Shown: in pieces, positions 1 to 40,432 of the stretch
Layout: every line of letters starts with the position of its first letter
Numbering within the stretch: position 1 is the stretch's first letter
Made by a program: the position numbers and the translations under genes
Notes under the pieces: model-generated
What the model saw: the letters and a program-made list of their open reading frames with translations, nothing else
Databases searched by the model: none
Told to the model about the DNA's origin: nothing
DNA from: Crambe crambe
Taxonomy: Eukaryota > Porifera > Demospongiae > Poecilosclerida > Crambeidae
Reading direction: 5' to 3'
Assembly: GCA_963924555.1 (NCBI GenBank)
Contig: OZ004598.1
Coordinates: 4,364,501-4,428,500 of the forward strand
DNA: 64,000 bases

Positions 1-1071
1 ATCAGCATGGAATAGTTTCAGAGCATCGATATCACCTTTAAATAACAACCAAAACATTAGATAATGATTATCAGGTTGCAAGTAGTTGCCTCAGGCCACA
101 AAACATAGATACTGGCAAGTAAAATCAAGAGGAGATAAATTCTTGTGGTAAGAATGTCAAATGAGTAGGAAGATGATGATATTCACAACTGCAAAGACAG
201 CTGGAGGGTGCACTCCAAAACCACCAAAAAATCTGAAACACCTACACAAGATACATGGTACTGGATTCAGGATAAGATTACGATCGTTGGTTGCTATCAA
301 AGAAAGCATGGATGCACTCTCCTACCTACGACATCGATCAGAGGAAGAGGTCATTGGGAAACGAGTGATAAAAAAAGTTCTCTTCGACCACGTCAAGATA
401 AGCTTAGAAGAAAAATGAACAAACATAAACCTCAATCAATTTTTAAAAAAATAAAATTATAGGAAAAATGAAGATATAATCTTTGTGTGAAACACCACAT
501 TGACACCCACGACCAGGTTAGAACAGGTTATCTGAGCTGTCCGTCACTTTATGTGAGATCATTCAAAGCTGATAAACATGGTTCCTAAAGATGTTTTTCA
601 GGTCTTTGTACCATAGAGGTAGGTTTTCAATGGAATGTCATGGTGCTGTAGGATGTGACCATTAACTTCCTCTAATAACAGATTTCTTTTAGTATCCTAC
701 TACACCGTTATCACATTTCATTGATGTAACCCAGAGTTTTCTGGCTACAAAAGTCCAGAACTCTGTATCTTAATGCTGCTGGATCTGATTCTGACCTCAC
801 TAGACTTGTCACTCCAGCATGCAGCATATACACTGTACTAAGTTGCTTCCAATAATAATACATATCATTCACTCTCGGGACACCCCTGAAATAATTTCAA
901 ATCAGGATACCTCTCTAATCAGGACACCTTAATCAGGACACCTTAATCATCTGACTAATCAGGACATAGACACCTGATTAATCAAGACACCTCACTTAAC
1001 AGGGCACCTCTCTGATCAGGACACCTCACTAATCAGGACACCTTAATCAGGGCCTTTTGAACCCTCCTCAC
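1..1071. other. GMDS intron 5 (part): imperfect tandem repeats
   Basis: No gene recognised. Positions 870-1060 hold about eight imperfect copies of a unit like AATCAGGACACCT. Related units recur near 7385-7470. Confidence 0.6.
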
Positions 1072-17788
<16,717 letters not shown>

Positions 17789-17841
17789 CGCTCTGACCCT
17801 ATACTCAATCCTGAAAAACGTGACGAATTTTGAAATGCGAT

Positions 17842-17853
17842 TGCGCATGCGTG
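17842..17853. promoter_or_regulatory. NRF1-like site upstream of GMDS
   Basis: TGCGCATGCGTG differs by one base from the NRF1 palindrome and lies about 55 bp upstream of the GMDS start codon. It is probably part of the core promoter. Confidence 0.55.
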
Positions 17854-18239
17854 ACCTTTTTATTATTTTTATTCTTTTATTTATTTTATTGTAAAGAAGC
17901 AAATTTTACTATGAAATTGTAAAAGTGAGTTATAAAGTGTTATTTACAAAATAAATCTTGAATTTAAATACCTGAAAGGTCCTGAAGATAAGAGTCATGT
18001 AACGAACAGAGCGTGTTTTTTTTTAAAAGGAAAAGAAAAAAAAATAACTACAGTGTGCATGAATCATGAAACAAAAAAATATATTTCTGCAAAAGTGTTT
18101 TAAATGATTTAGGGGAGAAAATATATATGAATTAAGTGATCCTTGCACTATTGAGCCTAGGATGTCAAAAAAAATAGGCAACAACAAAGATGAAAAAAAG
18201 GAGGGAAAACTTTCTAAAGAGTGTCCATCCATCACTTAA
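17854..18239. other. Spacer between GMDS promoter and forkhead 3' end
   Basis: AT-rich. It should hold the forkhead 3' UTR on minus. No gene seen. Confidence 0.5.
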
Positions 18240-19796
18240 TTAGGATTTCTTTTCTTCCAACTCCTGACTGATCGATGGAATATGGACAGCGAGTTCTTCC
18301 TCGTCCAAATCACATCCAGTGAAACCAGAGAGTGTTATTCCAGTCTGTGGCTTGTGATTGGTGGAATTTTTTGAATTCTGGAACAAGCTGAAGTTGTCTG
18401 TGCAGCTCTGAGGAGAATTTCCATCGCTGCTGCTCTCTGATATCCTTACGTTCCTCATCTGCTGCTCAGTGGTAGTCTGCGAGGAACTATGATTCTCCGC
18501 ATTATTGGGAGTGCAAGTAGTGATGGTACAAGTGGAATTCATCCCTGAAGAAGGCATCGGTTGCATGTTAGAGGACCAACACTGAGGGGTATCTGGTGTC
18601 ACTGCTGGACTGGAAACTTGGAATTGAGAAGAATAATGGGAATTGTTATTACTTGAGTTTTCGTCCTGATAAACAGTCTGTGCTGGTGTTGGTTGTTGTT
18701 GTTGTTGTTGTTGCTGCTGCTGTTGATGTTGTTGTTGCTGCTGCTGCTGATGTGGTGTGATCAGGATAGGATGTTGCCCATAAGTTGGGATCAGAGGGGA
18801 AGAAATGCTTACAGCCGAGACATCTGCAGTGGTCAGTTGTGCTGCTCCTTGAGGAAAAGCTGCAGCCGGTGCAGCAATGAAGTTCGGGAAGCCGTCAAAA
18901 GGGCGCTGGATTGCAGGATAGCTGGATGCCGATTGTATGAATCCAGGAGATGTTTGAACAGTAGGGTGGCCAGCATTGCCTGAAATCCCCCTTGCTGTGG
19001 CAACAAGAGTGCTAAGTCCATCCCCTTGACCAACACCACCAAGTGGGTGGCAGTGTGATATATTCATCTCGGGTCTCTCTGCCATATTTTCCTCCTCGGT
19101 CTTTTGCTCAGGAATATCTCCTTTCTTGTAACGCTTCTTGCGTCTTCTGAATGATCCATCATCAAACATATGCTTTGCACCAGGATCCAAAATCCAGTAG
19201 TGGCCTTTTCCTGGCTTCCCTTGCTCTCTGGGCAACTTTTGAAAGCATTCGTTGAGAGAAAGATTGTGGCGAATGCTATTCTCCCAGCCCTGCTTGCAAT
19301 TTTCTCCATAGTAAGGAAAATTTTCTCTGATGAAATGGCAGATCTCAGCCAAAGTGGCTCTCTTGTTTTGTGTATGCTCAATTGCCATAGTGATCAGTGC
19401 TATATAGGAATAAGGTGGCTTCTGTGGTCTTTGCATTCGCCCCACCAGCTGATAATTAGTGGCAGGAGAGTCGGTAATATTCGCTCTCTGCTGCAACTGC
19501 GTAGTCGAATGCGCAGAGGGAAACTGTCCATACGAGTAGAAAGACCTGCTATACGAGGACAACTCTGGACTCGGGACCAGCCTAGCTGCGTCGTAGCCAG
19601 CTGCAGCGACAGATTGAGCTGCTCCAGCGGCGTAGTAGGAAGAGGCAGAAAGACCCGCAGCAGGGTAAGGGTAGACATATTTGTAAGGGTGATGACGAGG
19701 CTGCATCGTGGTTGCAGGTCCGAAATTGTAGTTGGTAGGCTCTAGAGTGTCCACGCTTGGCATCAGTAACAGCGATTTTTGGATACGTGCCTGCAT
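18240..19796 (-). CDS. Forkhead-box transcription factor (class I Fox)
   Basis: A nuclear DNA-binding protein of up to 518 residues in one coding exon. The forkhead domain lies at about residues 124-225. It starts [17 protein letters not shown], continues to the recognition helix ([20 protein letters not shown]), then GKGHYW and a basic [12 protein letters not shown] wing. The N-terminus is rich in Tyr/Ala/Ser. The C-terminal half is Ser/Thr/Asn-rich with a Gln tract (near 18690-18750). The unusual [19 protein letters not shown] helix 1-2 region prevents a subclass call; GHYW recalls FoxF/FoxQ2, but this is weak. The first ATG (19796) sits inside a strong acceptor-like CTTATGCAG, and a donor-like GTAAGG lies at about 20076. 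The true start may therefore be the next Met, at 19763. Confidence 0.93.
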   Translation of the reverse strand: MQARIQKSLLLMPSVDTLEPTNYNFGPATTMQPRHHPYKYVYPYPAAGLSASSYYAAGAAQSVAAAGYDAARLVPSPELSSYSRSFYSYGQFPSAHSTTQLQQRANITDSPATNYQLVGRMQRPQKPPYSYIALITMAIEHTQNKRATLAEICHFIRENFPYYGENCKQGWENSIRHNLSLNECFQKLPREQGKPGKGHYWILDPGAKHMFDDGSFRRRKKRYKKGDIPEQKTEEENMAERPEMNISHCHPLGGVGQGDGLSTLVATARGISGNAGHPTVQTSPGFIQSASSYPAIQRPFDGFPNFIAAPAAAFPQGAAQLTTADVSAVSISSPLIPTYGQHPILITPHQQQQQQQHQQQQQQQQQQQPTPAQTVYQDENSSNNNSHYSSQFQVSSPAVTPDTPQCWSSNMQPMPSSGMNSTCTITTCTPNNAENHSSSQTTTEQQMRNVRISESSSDGNSPQSCTDNFSLFQNSKNSTNHKPQTGITLSGFTGCDLDEEELAVHIPSISQELEEKKS

Positions 19797-20893
19797 AAGA
19801 AAGATTAACTAGGATGAGGTACGATATTTCTCAGAAGTTCAAACTGATTCTCAATGATGCATGCGGCCAGCTGTAGGATTGCAAATTAATGCTAGCTATA
19901 TGATTTACCTCTGGAGAGCCACAGCAATTTTAAGTCTTTCACTAGGGCTTATATAATTTTTTTTACATTTTTAAATACTGAAATAGAGAGATAGCTAGCT
20001 AGATTATACCCATTAAAAGGAAGTTTATTTTATTAAATGCTATGTATGTCAATATAAACTATGAAAACAGTCACCTTACCTATACAAATGATCAAGGAAT
20101 TATTAATGCTGCCACAAAGAGGAAAAGCATGAGAGCACAATCTGTTGCTGAGCTGAGACTTCAACGCTGGCTATGTTTGGATGCCTGCAGAAAGTGGCCC
20201 AGCACGGAACTGCTTCTATAGAGCCTCTTCCCTAAACAGATCTTTTTTATACTGCAAATCTGCAGAATGTGTGGGAGTAGCTCGCTCGCTCCGGCCCCGC
20301 CCCCCGCGGATCGCCCGCGCCGCGCACGTCACGGCCGGCCATGTTTGGTTTAGGGGAAAACCCAGTAAGATGGCGACGATGCATGACCGGTCGATCACTG
20401 ACAGGGGAGGTTGAATAAGAAGCAGAAACTGATAGCACCACAAAATCTTGCCCTCGGGGAGATAGATCTATCTGGTAAGGAGGGTCACTCAATAAATTTA
20501 TGCCTCTAACTGAAGCACGGTAGACAAGAAACCTCAAAAGTTTGCTAACTTAATTTACCTAGCTAGCTAGCTAACAGCAACTCCCATTATATACAAGCAC
20601 AAAAAACGAGCCTGAAATAGCCACTTGAGCTTATTAACTAATAAAGCATGATGAACCTAGGTGATGGGTATGATGGCAGGGCCAGTTCCATCTGATGCCG
20701 AGGCGAGGGGGTGGAATCAAATACATAGATGGGAAGATATTTGCTATTTCCCTCCTATGAAATGGAATCACTGTGGCTGCCTTGATCTTTAGTTGGATGC
20801 ACCCAATACCTCTTAGATAGTATCTTTGGACATAGAATGGTTGGGTGGTTGGTCTAAATAAATTAATTAAATATATAGGTCAATCCTCTGGCC
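19797..20893. other. Intergenic region between forkhead and HOIP genes
   Basis: Contains a probable forkhead 5' UTR exon ending at a donor-like GTAAGG near 20076 (minus), and the CpG-rich block at 20270-20400. The remainder, to 20893, holds no recognised gene. Confidence 0.5.
20270..20410. promoter_or_regulatory. CpG-rich putative bidirectional promoter
   Basis: The only strongly CpG-dense block nearby, with GGCCCCGCCCCCCGCG and CACGTCACG (CRE-like). AAGATGGCG at 20367-20375 matches the YY1-type motif common at animal promoters. It lies between the divergent forkhead (minus) and HOIP (plus) genes. Confidence 0.55.
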
Positions 20894-32036
<11,143 letters not shown>

Positions 32037-32174
32037 TAGATCACAGACTCTGCATACAAGTGTTGACAAAAATAATCTAGTTGTAACCACGTTTTCTTAT
32101 TTGTGTTTTTTTTTGTTGTTGTTTTTTTGTAGTATTTGTGCTTGCTATATCATCAATAGCTCAAGAAAAATTAC

Positions 32175-32257
32175 TGCGCATGCGCAATTCTCCACATCCG
32201 GTATACTCCCGGCCGGCCGGCCCCTTTATTGCCACTGTGTGAGTCTGCTTATAAATA
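32175..32257 (+). promoter_or_regulatory. Promoter of the ROCO gene: NRF1 palindrome and TATA box
   Basis: TGCGCATGCGCA at 32175-32186 is a perfect NRF1 palindrome. An ETS-like ACATCCGG follows, then TATAAATA at 32250-32257. They lie 139 bp after the HOIP stop and about 200 bp before the first ROCO coding exon. A 5' UTR exon probably starts near 32280; its donor is not decided. Confidence 0.6.
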
Positions 32258-32459
32258 CTACGTCGACTAGGTAGGGCTAGTAGTCGTTTCTATTCCAACT
32301 ACTTCGTTCAAGCATAGATGATGATATAATACATCCACGGTTCAAGCTTGTCTCTAAGACTTGGTCATTGAATTTTGAGGGCGAGGTCGGTTTACAAAAA
32401 AAGGGTAATTTTTGTCATATCTGAACTTATATCATTGTAGGTGCGTATATGTGCGGGGG

Positions 32460-35400
32460 ATGATCAGGTCTGAACTGGTGGAGCTGTGGAAGTCTCGGGT
32501 CCGATACCTGAGGCAATATTATTGTTTCCATGGCCATAGACCAAAGCAGAGAGGCTTCCCCACCCTATCCCGCCATGTCTGGTTCATCCCTTTCATTTTG
32601 ACTCTTTGGTGGTTGGTGATAGCCATTATCTTTCTATACACCCTCAAACTGGAGCATCTATTGAACACTGGTGAGAATCGTGCGTTTTAGCTTGTACATC
32701 TCAGTACTATGAAGAGTATAGTGAACTTCCTAGGCTGTTATGGATAAGGTATATTTTCTTTTATTTCAGGTGATATCATACGATACTTGCTTGGTTTGTA
32801 CTTTCTTCTGGCACTGTTGTTGTGGAAGCTCGCCATAACAGAATCTGAAGGAACGCTCAAACCTCACCTGTGTAAAGGTCCCCCTTGCTTGTGTCCCCTA
32901 TGTGCCAATCACGAGTTCCGATATGGCTGCACTATCAGACACGGGGATATGACCGTTGTGATTTTACCTCTTAAACGAAATTGGAAATGTTATCAAAGGA
33001 GAAAAGTCCTTCTCACTGTTCAATACTCCGACAATCAAGTGGCGACTTACTTGCTGTTATTATTGGCTGGCGATGTTGAAACTAACCCTGGTCCTGGTGA
33101 GTAGCATCTATGTTATGAGTTGGGGCTCATAGGTTAGGCCTCGTAGATTATTGAGTTAGACCATAGTTATCTCTAAGGTAGGAAACCATTTATAACCAGT
33201 CTGCACACATTCCTTGCATGTATGTATGCGCATATATGTTGGCATCTTATTTTAAGCAAGCATTGACCAATCAGATTGGGTGTTTCAATACAAGTCTAGT
33301 TTAAGATCATCCGATCCGATGACCATAGGTACAGCGTACGCAACGCTCTCGTGCACAAAAGGGGGAGCATGCATGCATTTTTCCCTGAAAGTGCAAAAAG
33401 ATTTCACCTTTAATAAAAAGTGTTATGTTAGCCAAACACTATTGCTCACATTTTGAATTATTTATTTTATTTTTAGATCATCTAACGATCAAGGATCATT
33501 TTAAAGTCACTGAGTATCTAAGATATTTATCTCAAGAAGACCAGATCAGGTTAGGTGGAGCGTTGGGTCTCCACTACACCAACTTGAAGGAGATGACCTC
33601 TCTCTGTGGAGATATGGTTTTGGCTTGGCTCAAACAGCAAGATAATGTGACACAGAAAAGTGGTAAACCAACCTGGGAGAGCTTGTTTTCGGCACTTAAA
33701 CTTATTGGTCACGAAGGGCTTGCTAAAACAATCACGAAAGGTAACTAGTAACTGATATGTAGATAGATGGGCAAGAATACATATCTAGATGGCATTTCCC
33801 ATCCTGGTTACCGTTTGGAACCACCTGACGTTAAAGTCTAATCTAATAACAAGTGGCTTTATAATGGTGTAAGATAGAATTGGTACTTTTGGGATATGAC
33901 AGAGAACTGGTTTCATAAGGTGGTCTGATTGGACAATTAACACTATCATTATGCCCCTGTGTACGTGTATTACCTTATTATAATGGTTACCTGGTTATAT
34001 ATGATTTAGAGCTGAAGTTAGAGATGTTCTACATGGAACTTGTTAATGTGAGTGACAAGTGGTTCCGTATCGGCAGACAGCTGGGTATCAATATTGGCGA
34101 ATTGAACGCCTTCAAATCCGAATATAGAGAAGACAAAAATGCTCTTTTGAAGAAATGTCTTGATGTTTGGTTGGAAACTACTTCGGACTGTACCTGGGAG
34201 GCACTAATCTCTGCTCTGGAAGACTCCACTGTGGATGAACCGAAACTGACAGAGAGACTACGACGCAAACACACCCGGCATTCCACCCAAAAAGGTTGTT
34301 TTTTTAAAAATAACCAGTTGATATCTTGGATATGGCTTGGTTAATGGATGAGAGCTATTGGAATAAGAATTATGAGCTATAAATACATCATTATATTACA
34401 TATCCAAGATTTCTTTATATTTATTCCGAATAATGTATGTGCAGATATTTTACCCCAAATTCCAAATATTGCCCACCTTTTTATTTGTTAATTGCTCTAT
34501 AATCGTATGAATGCTAGCTGTGTGCCTGGTTTTGCTGTGTAGCATGTACATGACACTGTGCATTTCCTAGCTCATGTATTGGTGAGATGTAATTATTTAT
34601 ATTGCATCATTTCACTCAAAATTTTAGGTGATTCTCGCTCATCTCCCAAAAATCAACATTCCAAATCCGCTGGATTCGCCACTTCTGCCAAACCTGCCCA
34701 AGTAAAGGACGGCAAATGGCCAACTGGAGCAACTTCAGTTGTCCATTGGAAAAAACCACGCATATGGCCCCCCCTCCGTGAGAATTATCATCTCTATTTA
34801 GCAGTAATGAGAGACCGAACAAGAAAAATGAAGTCAAAGTACACCACATTGTTTCTGGACTTCAGAACTTCGTTTTTGGAAAGAGACTTGGAAGATCATT
34901 TTCAAGACCTGTACAGTGTGACATCAGATTATTGTTTCGATGAAGCTGCTATGGAAGAAATCATAGAAAAGCGAGACGTAAAGGGTCTTTTGATGCAGGT
35001 TTTTTATCACCAGTCTTTCATGAACTTCGAGTTGCTTGTGGACGTAATTATTGAACGAGTGGGATCTGACGAAGACAAGAAGAACGCTCGAGAGTATCTC
35101 AATTCATTCAAAGAATACCTCAAGTTGAGAGTATTCGATCGTGCTCCAGACTTCTCTCCAGATCTTGACACTCACTGCACTGTCATTTTTGTTGTTGACT
35201 GGAATCAACCGGAATATAAAATCAGTGAAGTATGCGATTTCAAAATTTTTATTGGTGAGATATTGAACATCGATCCTGCGAGAATGCTAGTGTTTCGAGC
35301 GGAAAAGGGAAGTCTTGTGGTACATCTTCAAATCGCTTGGAAGGATTTGCAGCGTTTAGAGACCATGCCTCTGTTTCCGAGGAAACTGAGAACCATCAAG

Positions 35401-38114
35401 GACAAAGGTGTCCAATCCTACAAGTTTGAGAATCGTGAGGTGGTGATGCTGAAGCACTGGAAAGTGCTCACTGATGTCACATTAGAGCCACCTGAAGACT
35501 CGTCACCTGTGAAAGAATCGCCTGCACACAAGAAACAAAGTAATATTGTATTGGCTAAACATCAAGGCAAGGAGTGTATGGCTCTCGTGTACCCTGCTCA
35601 GTTTACCGATGAATCCAAGGTGGATACAGGGTATATTAAGTACCTTGAGCTTTTAATTCGAAACCACAGAGAAGTTCCATCAATCGAGGGGTTGTATTAT
35701 CCATCGGTGGAGGGGGAAGAGCCAAAGAAGTACCCAGCTGTGATCATTGAGAAATTAGAGCCTTTAAAAGAAGTTGTCTCTTATTACAGAGAATCGGAAG
35801 TCAATCAGTTATCGCTTCTGACGAGCATTTCAAGTTGTTTGAGCAGATTTGAAAATCTCAACCAAAAGCTGAAGGTGGTGAAGGAGCACATATTCATCGA
35901 AAAAAAAGATGCCGAATTAGAAGCAAAACTCATCCCTGTCTATGGTCATTCGTTCATTGGTGAACAGTCATCTCCAACTTCTGAAACATTATCATACGAT
36001 GACTTGCTGTGGATGAAAGAGATGATACTTTCGTTATTTTCACATGATAACGTCGCCCCCAGCCCCGATGACGTTCAACTTCCAAGCAATCACTTACTAA
36101 AGAACATTTTCAAACAAAAATGGCTATCTAAAGGCTCTCAATTCAGACCAGCTTCTTATTCAGTTCTAACAGATGAACTTCGGCACGTACTTGGTAAGTA
36201 TCTATGTATATAAATAATTTCTGGGTTTAATTTTTTTATAAATTATATAGAGACGGAAAAGACATGGATTGGCTTGGTAAATATTTCTGATAGTGATCTC
36301 GTGGAGGATGAAATCCAAATCCACGTCACACTGATTGGCCACACTGGAGTGGGCAAAACGAGTCTTCGAAAGCATCTCAAAGACGAACCGATAGACAAGC
36401 ATGAGACTCCAACAATAGTCATGCAATCCGAGTTCCTCTACCAGGAGGCAGCTGTTGCTGAAAGTGCCTTCAAGCCATTACTGCATCTACCCAAAACAAA
36501 GTCTCTATCACCATGTGGGACGCTGGAGGTAAACCAATATTTCAAGATCTGTTACCTTGCTTTGCACGACTAAAGTGCATGTACGGAATATGTTTCCGTT
36601 TGTATGATTTGAAAAATTTAGACGATAAGCCAGCTTCATCTCCTTTCAGTCATCGAGACATCCTGTATCGCAACTTATCTTTTGTCCAAGCTTTTTCATC
36701 CGGTGTGGGGAAGAAAACGGAGAATTTGCCACCACAAGTGAAATCGAGAGATTCCCAGAATGTTCCAACTGCAGCAGTCGTGGTTGGGACATTCAACGAT
36801 CAAGCAATAATTCACGAGGGAGATTTATACCAAGACAGGAAAGATGCTCTAAATGAATCCATTGGCAGGTTTGCGAGAAAATACAAGAGTGATTTTTCTA
36901 TTTATACCGCAAAAGAGCAAGATGAGCCTTACATTCACGAGGTGGACAACACTGGAGCTCTTATGAAGCTCGACATAAAAATTGATCCGGGAATCAAGTC
37001 CCTTCGAAACACCATATCGTCATATGCTAAGGACTTGCGATCTGAAATCCCTCGCTCATGGCAAGCATTCAAACTGGCACTTCAACGATTGTGCTACACA
37101 GAGTATGTCAACATCGGCATTATTCCCTTGGATGAAGCCATTTCTATCGGCAAGAGTGTCTGCCATGTCGATGAACCTAGAGCTGCATTGGTGTATTTCC
37201 ACGAGCTAGGTGTGTTCATGTGGCACCATTTGTCAGAGAGAAGGATAATGCGAAACTTTGTCGTCATCGATCCCAAAACCTTGTTCCAAGCTCTTGGAAC
37301 GCTTCTTAACTACGATTCCAGCTCTCTCACACCAGAATGGAGCATGTTGACCAAGAAGGGAATCGTACCAATGAGCTTATACAGGTACCTTCTTGACAAG
37401 AAACCAAATAAATTTGACGATGACTGGGTCATTGAATTTCTGGAAGAGCATCATCTGGCCGTGAAAGTAGATTTTCCAGGAGAAGAGATTTGTTACTTTA
37501 TTCCTTCCGTACTGCCCGTAAGAAAAGAATATGGAAAGGCATTGAAGCAGTTGAACGGAGAAGACAGATCTCCTATGTACATAGTCCCAGAAACAGACTA
37601 CATCCCCACTGCTATGTTCACTAGACTGTTGACTGCGTTGGCTGGAGTTACTTGCGGCAACACAAGATGGAGTATCCCTCTCGATAATGACAAGCAGTTC
37701 ACAGCAAGCAGAAATCAGTTTGAGTTTAGAATTAACGATTCCGTGCGTGTGATATTATCTGAATTTCCTCACTATATTCGAGTTGACTGTGTTCCATACG
37801 ACAATGCTAACTTGAGCAAAGATATCCACTATCATGTTTTGTCCACGCTAAATGTTCAGCTCCAGCGAATAGTGCCACGTTGGCTGGAAAAGAAGGAGTT
37901 CGATTTGACATTTGTCTGCACAAATGAAACCTGTTCATCGACTGCTGAACATTTCTACTCAATAAAGAAGTTGACGTTGGAATCAGATGTTTGTGAATGT
38001 ACTTATGGACAAGAAAACAAGCTCAAAGATTCAGAACTAATTTGGTTTGGAAGTGAAACGGTGTCCAAGATAGCTCTTGCCAATTTAGGTACTAACACAT
38101 CATGCATAGTATAA
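32460..38114 (+). CDS. ROCO protein with 2A leader, two death domains and pseudokinase-like region (one frameshift)
   Basis: Coding exons are 32460-32670, 32770-33096, 33477-33740, 34010-34294, 34628-36193 and 36251-38114, about 1,505 aa if the one frameshift is ignored. In order: a membrane helix (about residues 35-60), a second helix (about 72-92), a Cys-rich segment, a 2A motif DVETNPGP (172-179) at the end of exon 2, a death domain in exon 3, a second in exon 4, a 522-residue exon whose C-terminal half resembles a degenerate kinase, then Roc (P-loop GHTGVGKTS, switch WDAGG, GTFND) and COR. All five introns are phase 1. Around 36440-36500 the frame shifts by one base. ROCO proteins are GTP-switch signalling proteins; with death domains an apoptosis or immunity role is inferred. 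The start is the ATG at 32460, after an acceptor at 32440. Confidence 0.85.
33003..33095 (+). other. 2A ribosome-skipping peptide
   Basis: The codons end in ATYLLLLLAGDVETNPGP, matching the 2A consensus D[VI]ExNPGP with the usual Leu-rich run before it. In 2A sequences the ribosome fails to join the last Gly and Pro, releasing the upstream peptide and continuing. Here that would release a 178-residue membrane leader and start the death-domain/ROCO part at Pro179. Confidence 0.88.
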
Positions 38115-38289
38115 GCTATTGTTTTTGCTATTGTTTTTGTTATTGTTTTTGTTTGTTTTTTGCTGCCTATTTTTATTGGAAAACAAGATTTTTTAAAAAT
38201 TGAAATTTGTACTTCACAACAAGAAAAGGCAAGAACTAAAAATAAAGAATCTGGACCGGTAACATGATGTAACACATAATGAAACAAAA

Positions 38290-40273
<1,984 letters not shown>

Positions 40274-40432
40274 TGTCGTACTACTCCCAATAAAACTTAT
40301 AGAATAACAGTTCCTGTCACGTGATAAAGTGCGCTTTAAATCATGTCAATCGATCCGCGAAAAATTAATTTTCGCATTAAATAAAATTAATATAAAAAAT
40401 TAATGGTGATGGTTGACTGATGGTACATGGTG

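Noticed and set aside
1..37. Minus-strand exon-like fragment coding GDIDALKLFHAD after an acceptor-like AAAG
   Set aside because: Twelve residues at the window edge, ankyrin-like at most, and it does not match the next expected GMDS sequence.
19170..19745. 191-codon plus-strand frame opposite the forkhead exon
   Set aside because: Antisense shadow of the forkhead domain; no motif of its own.
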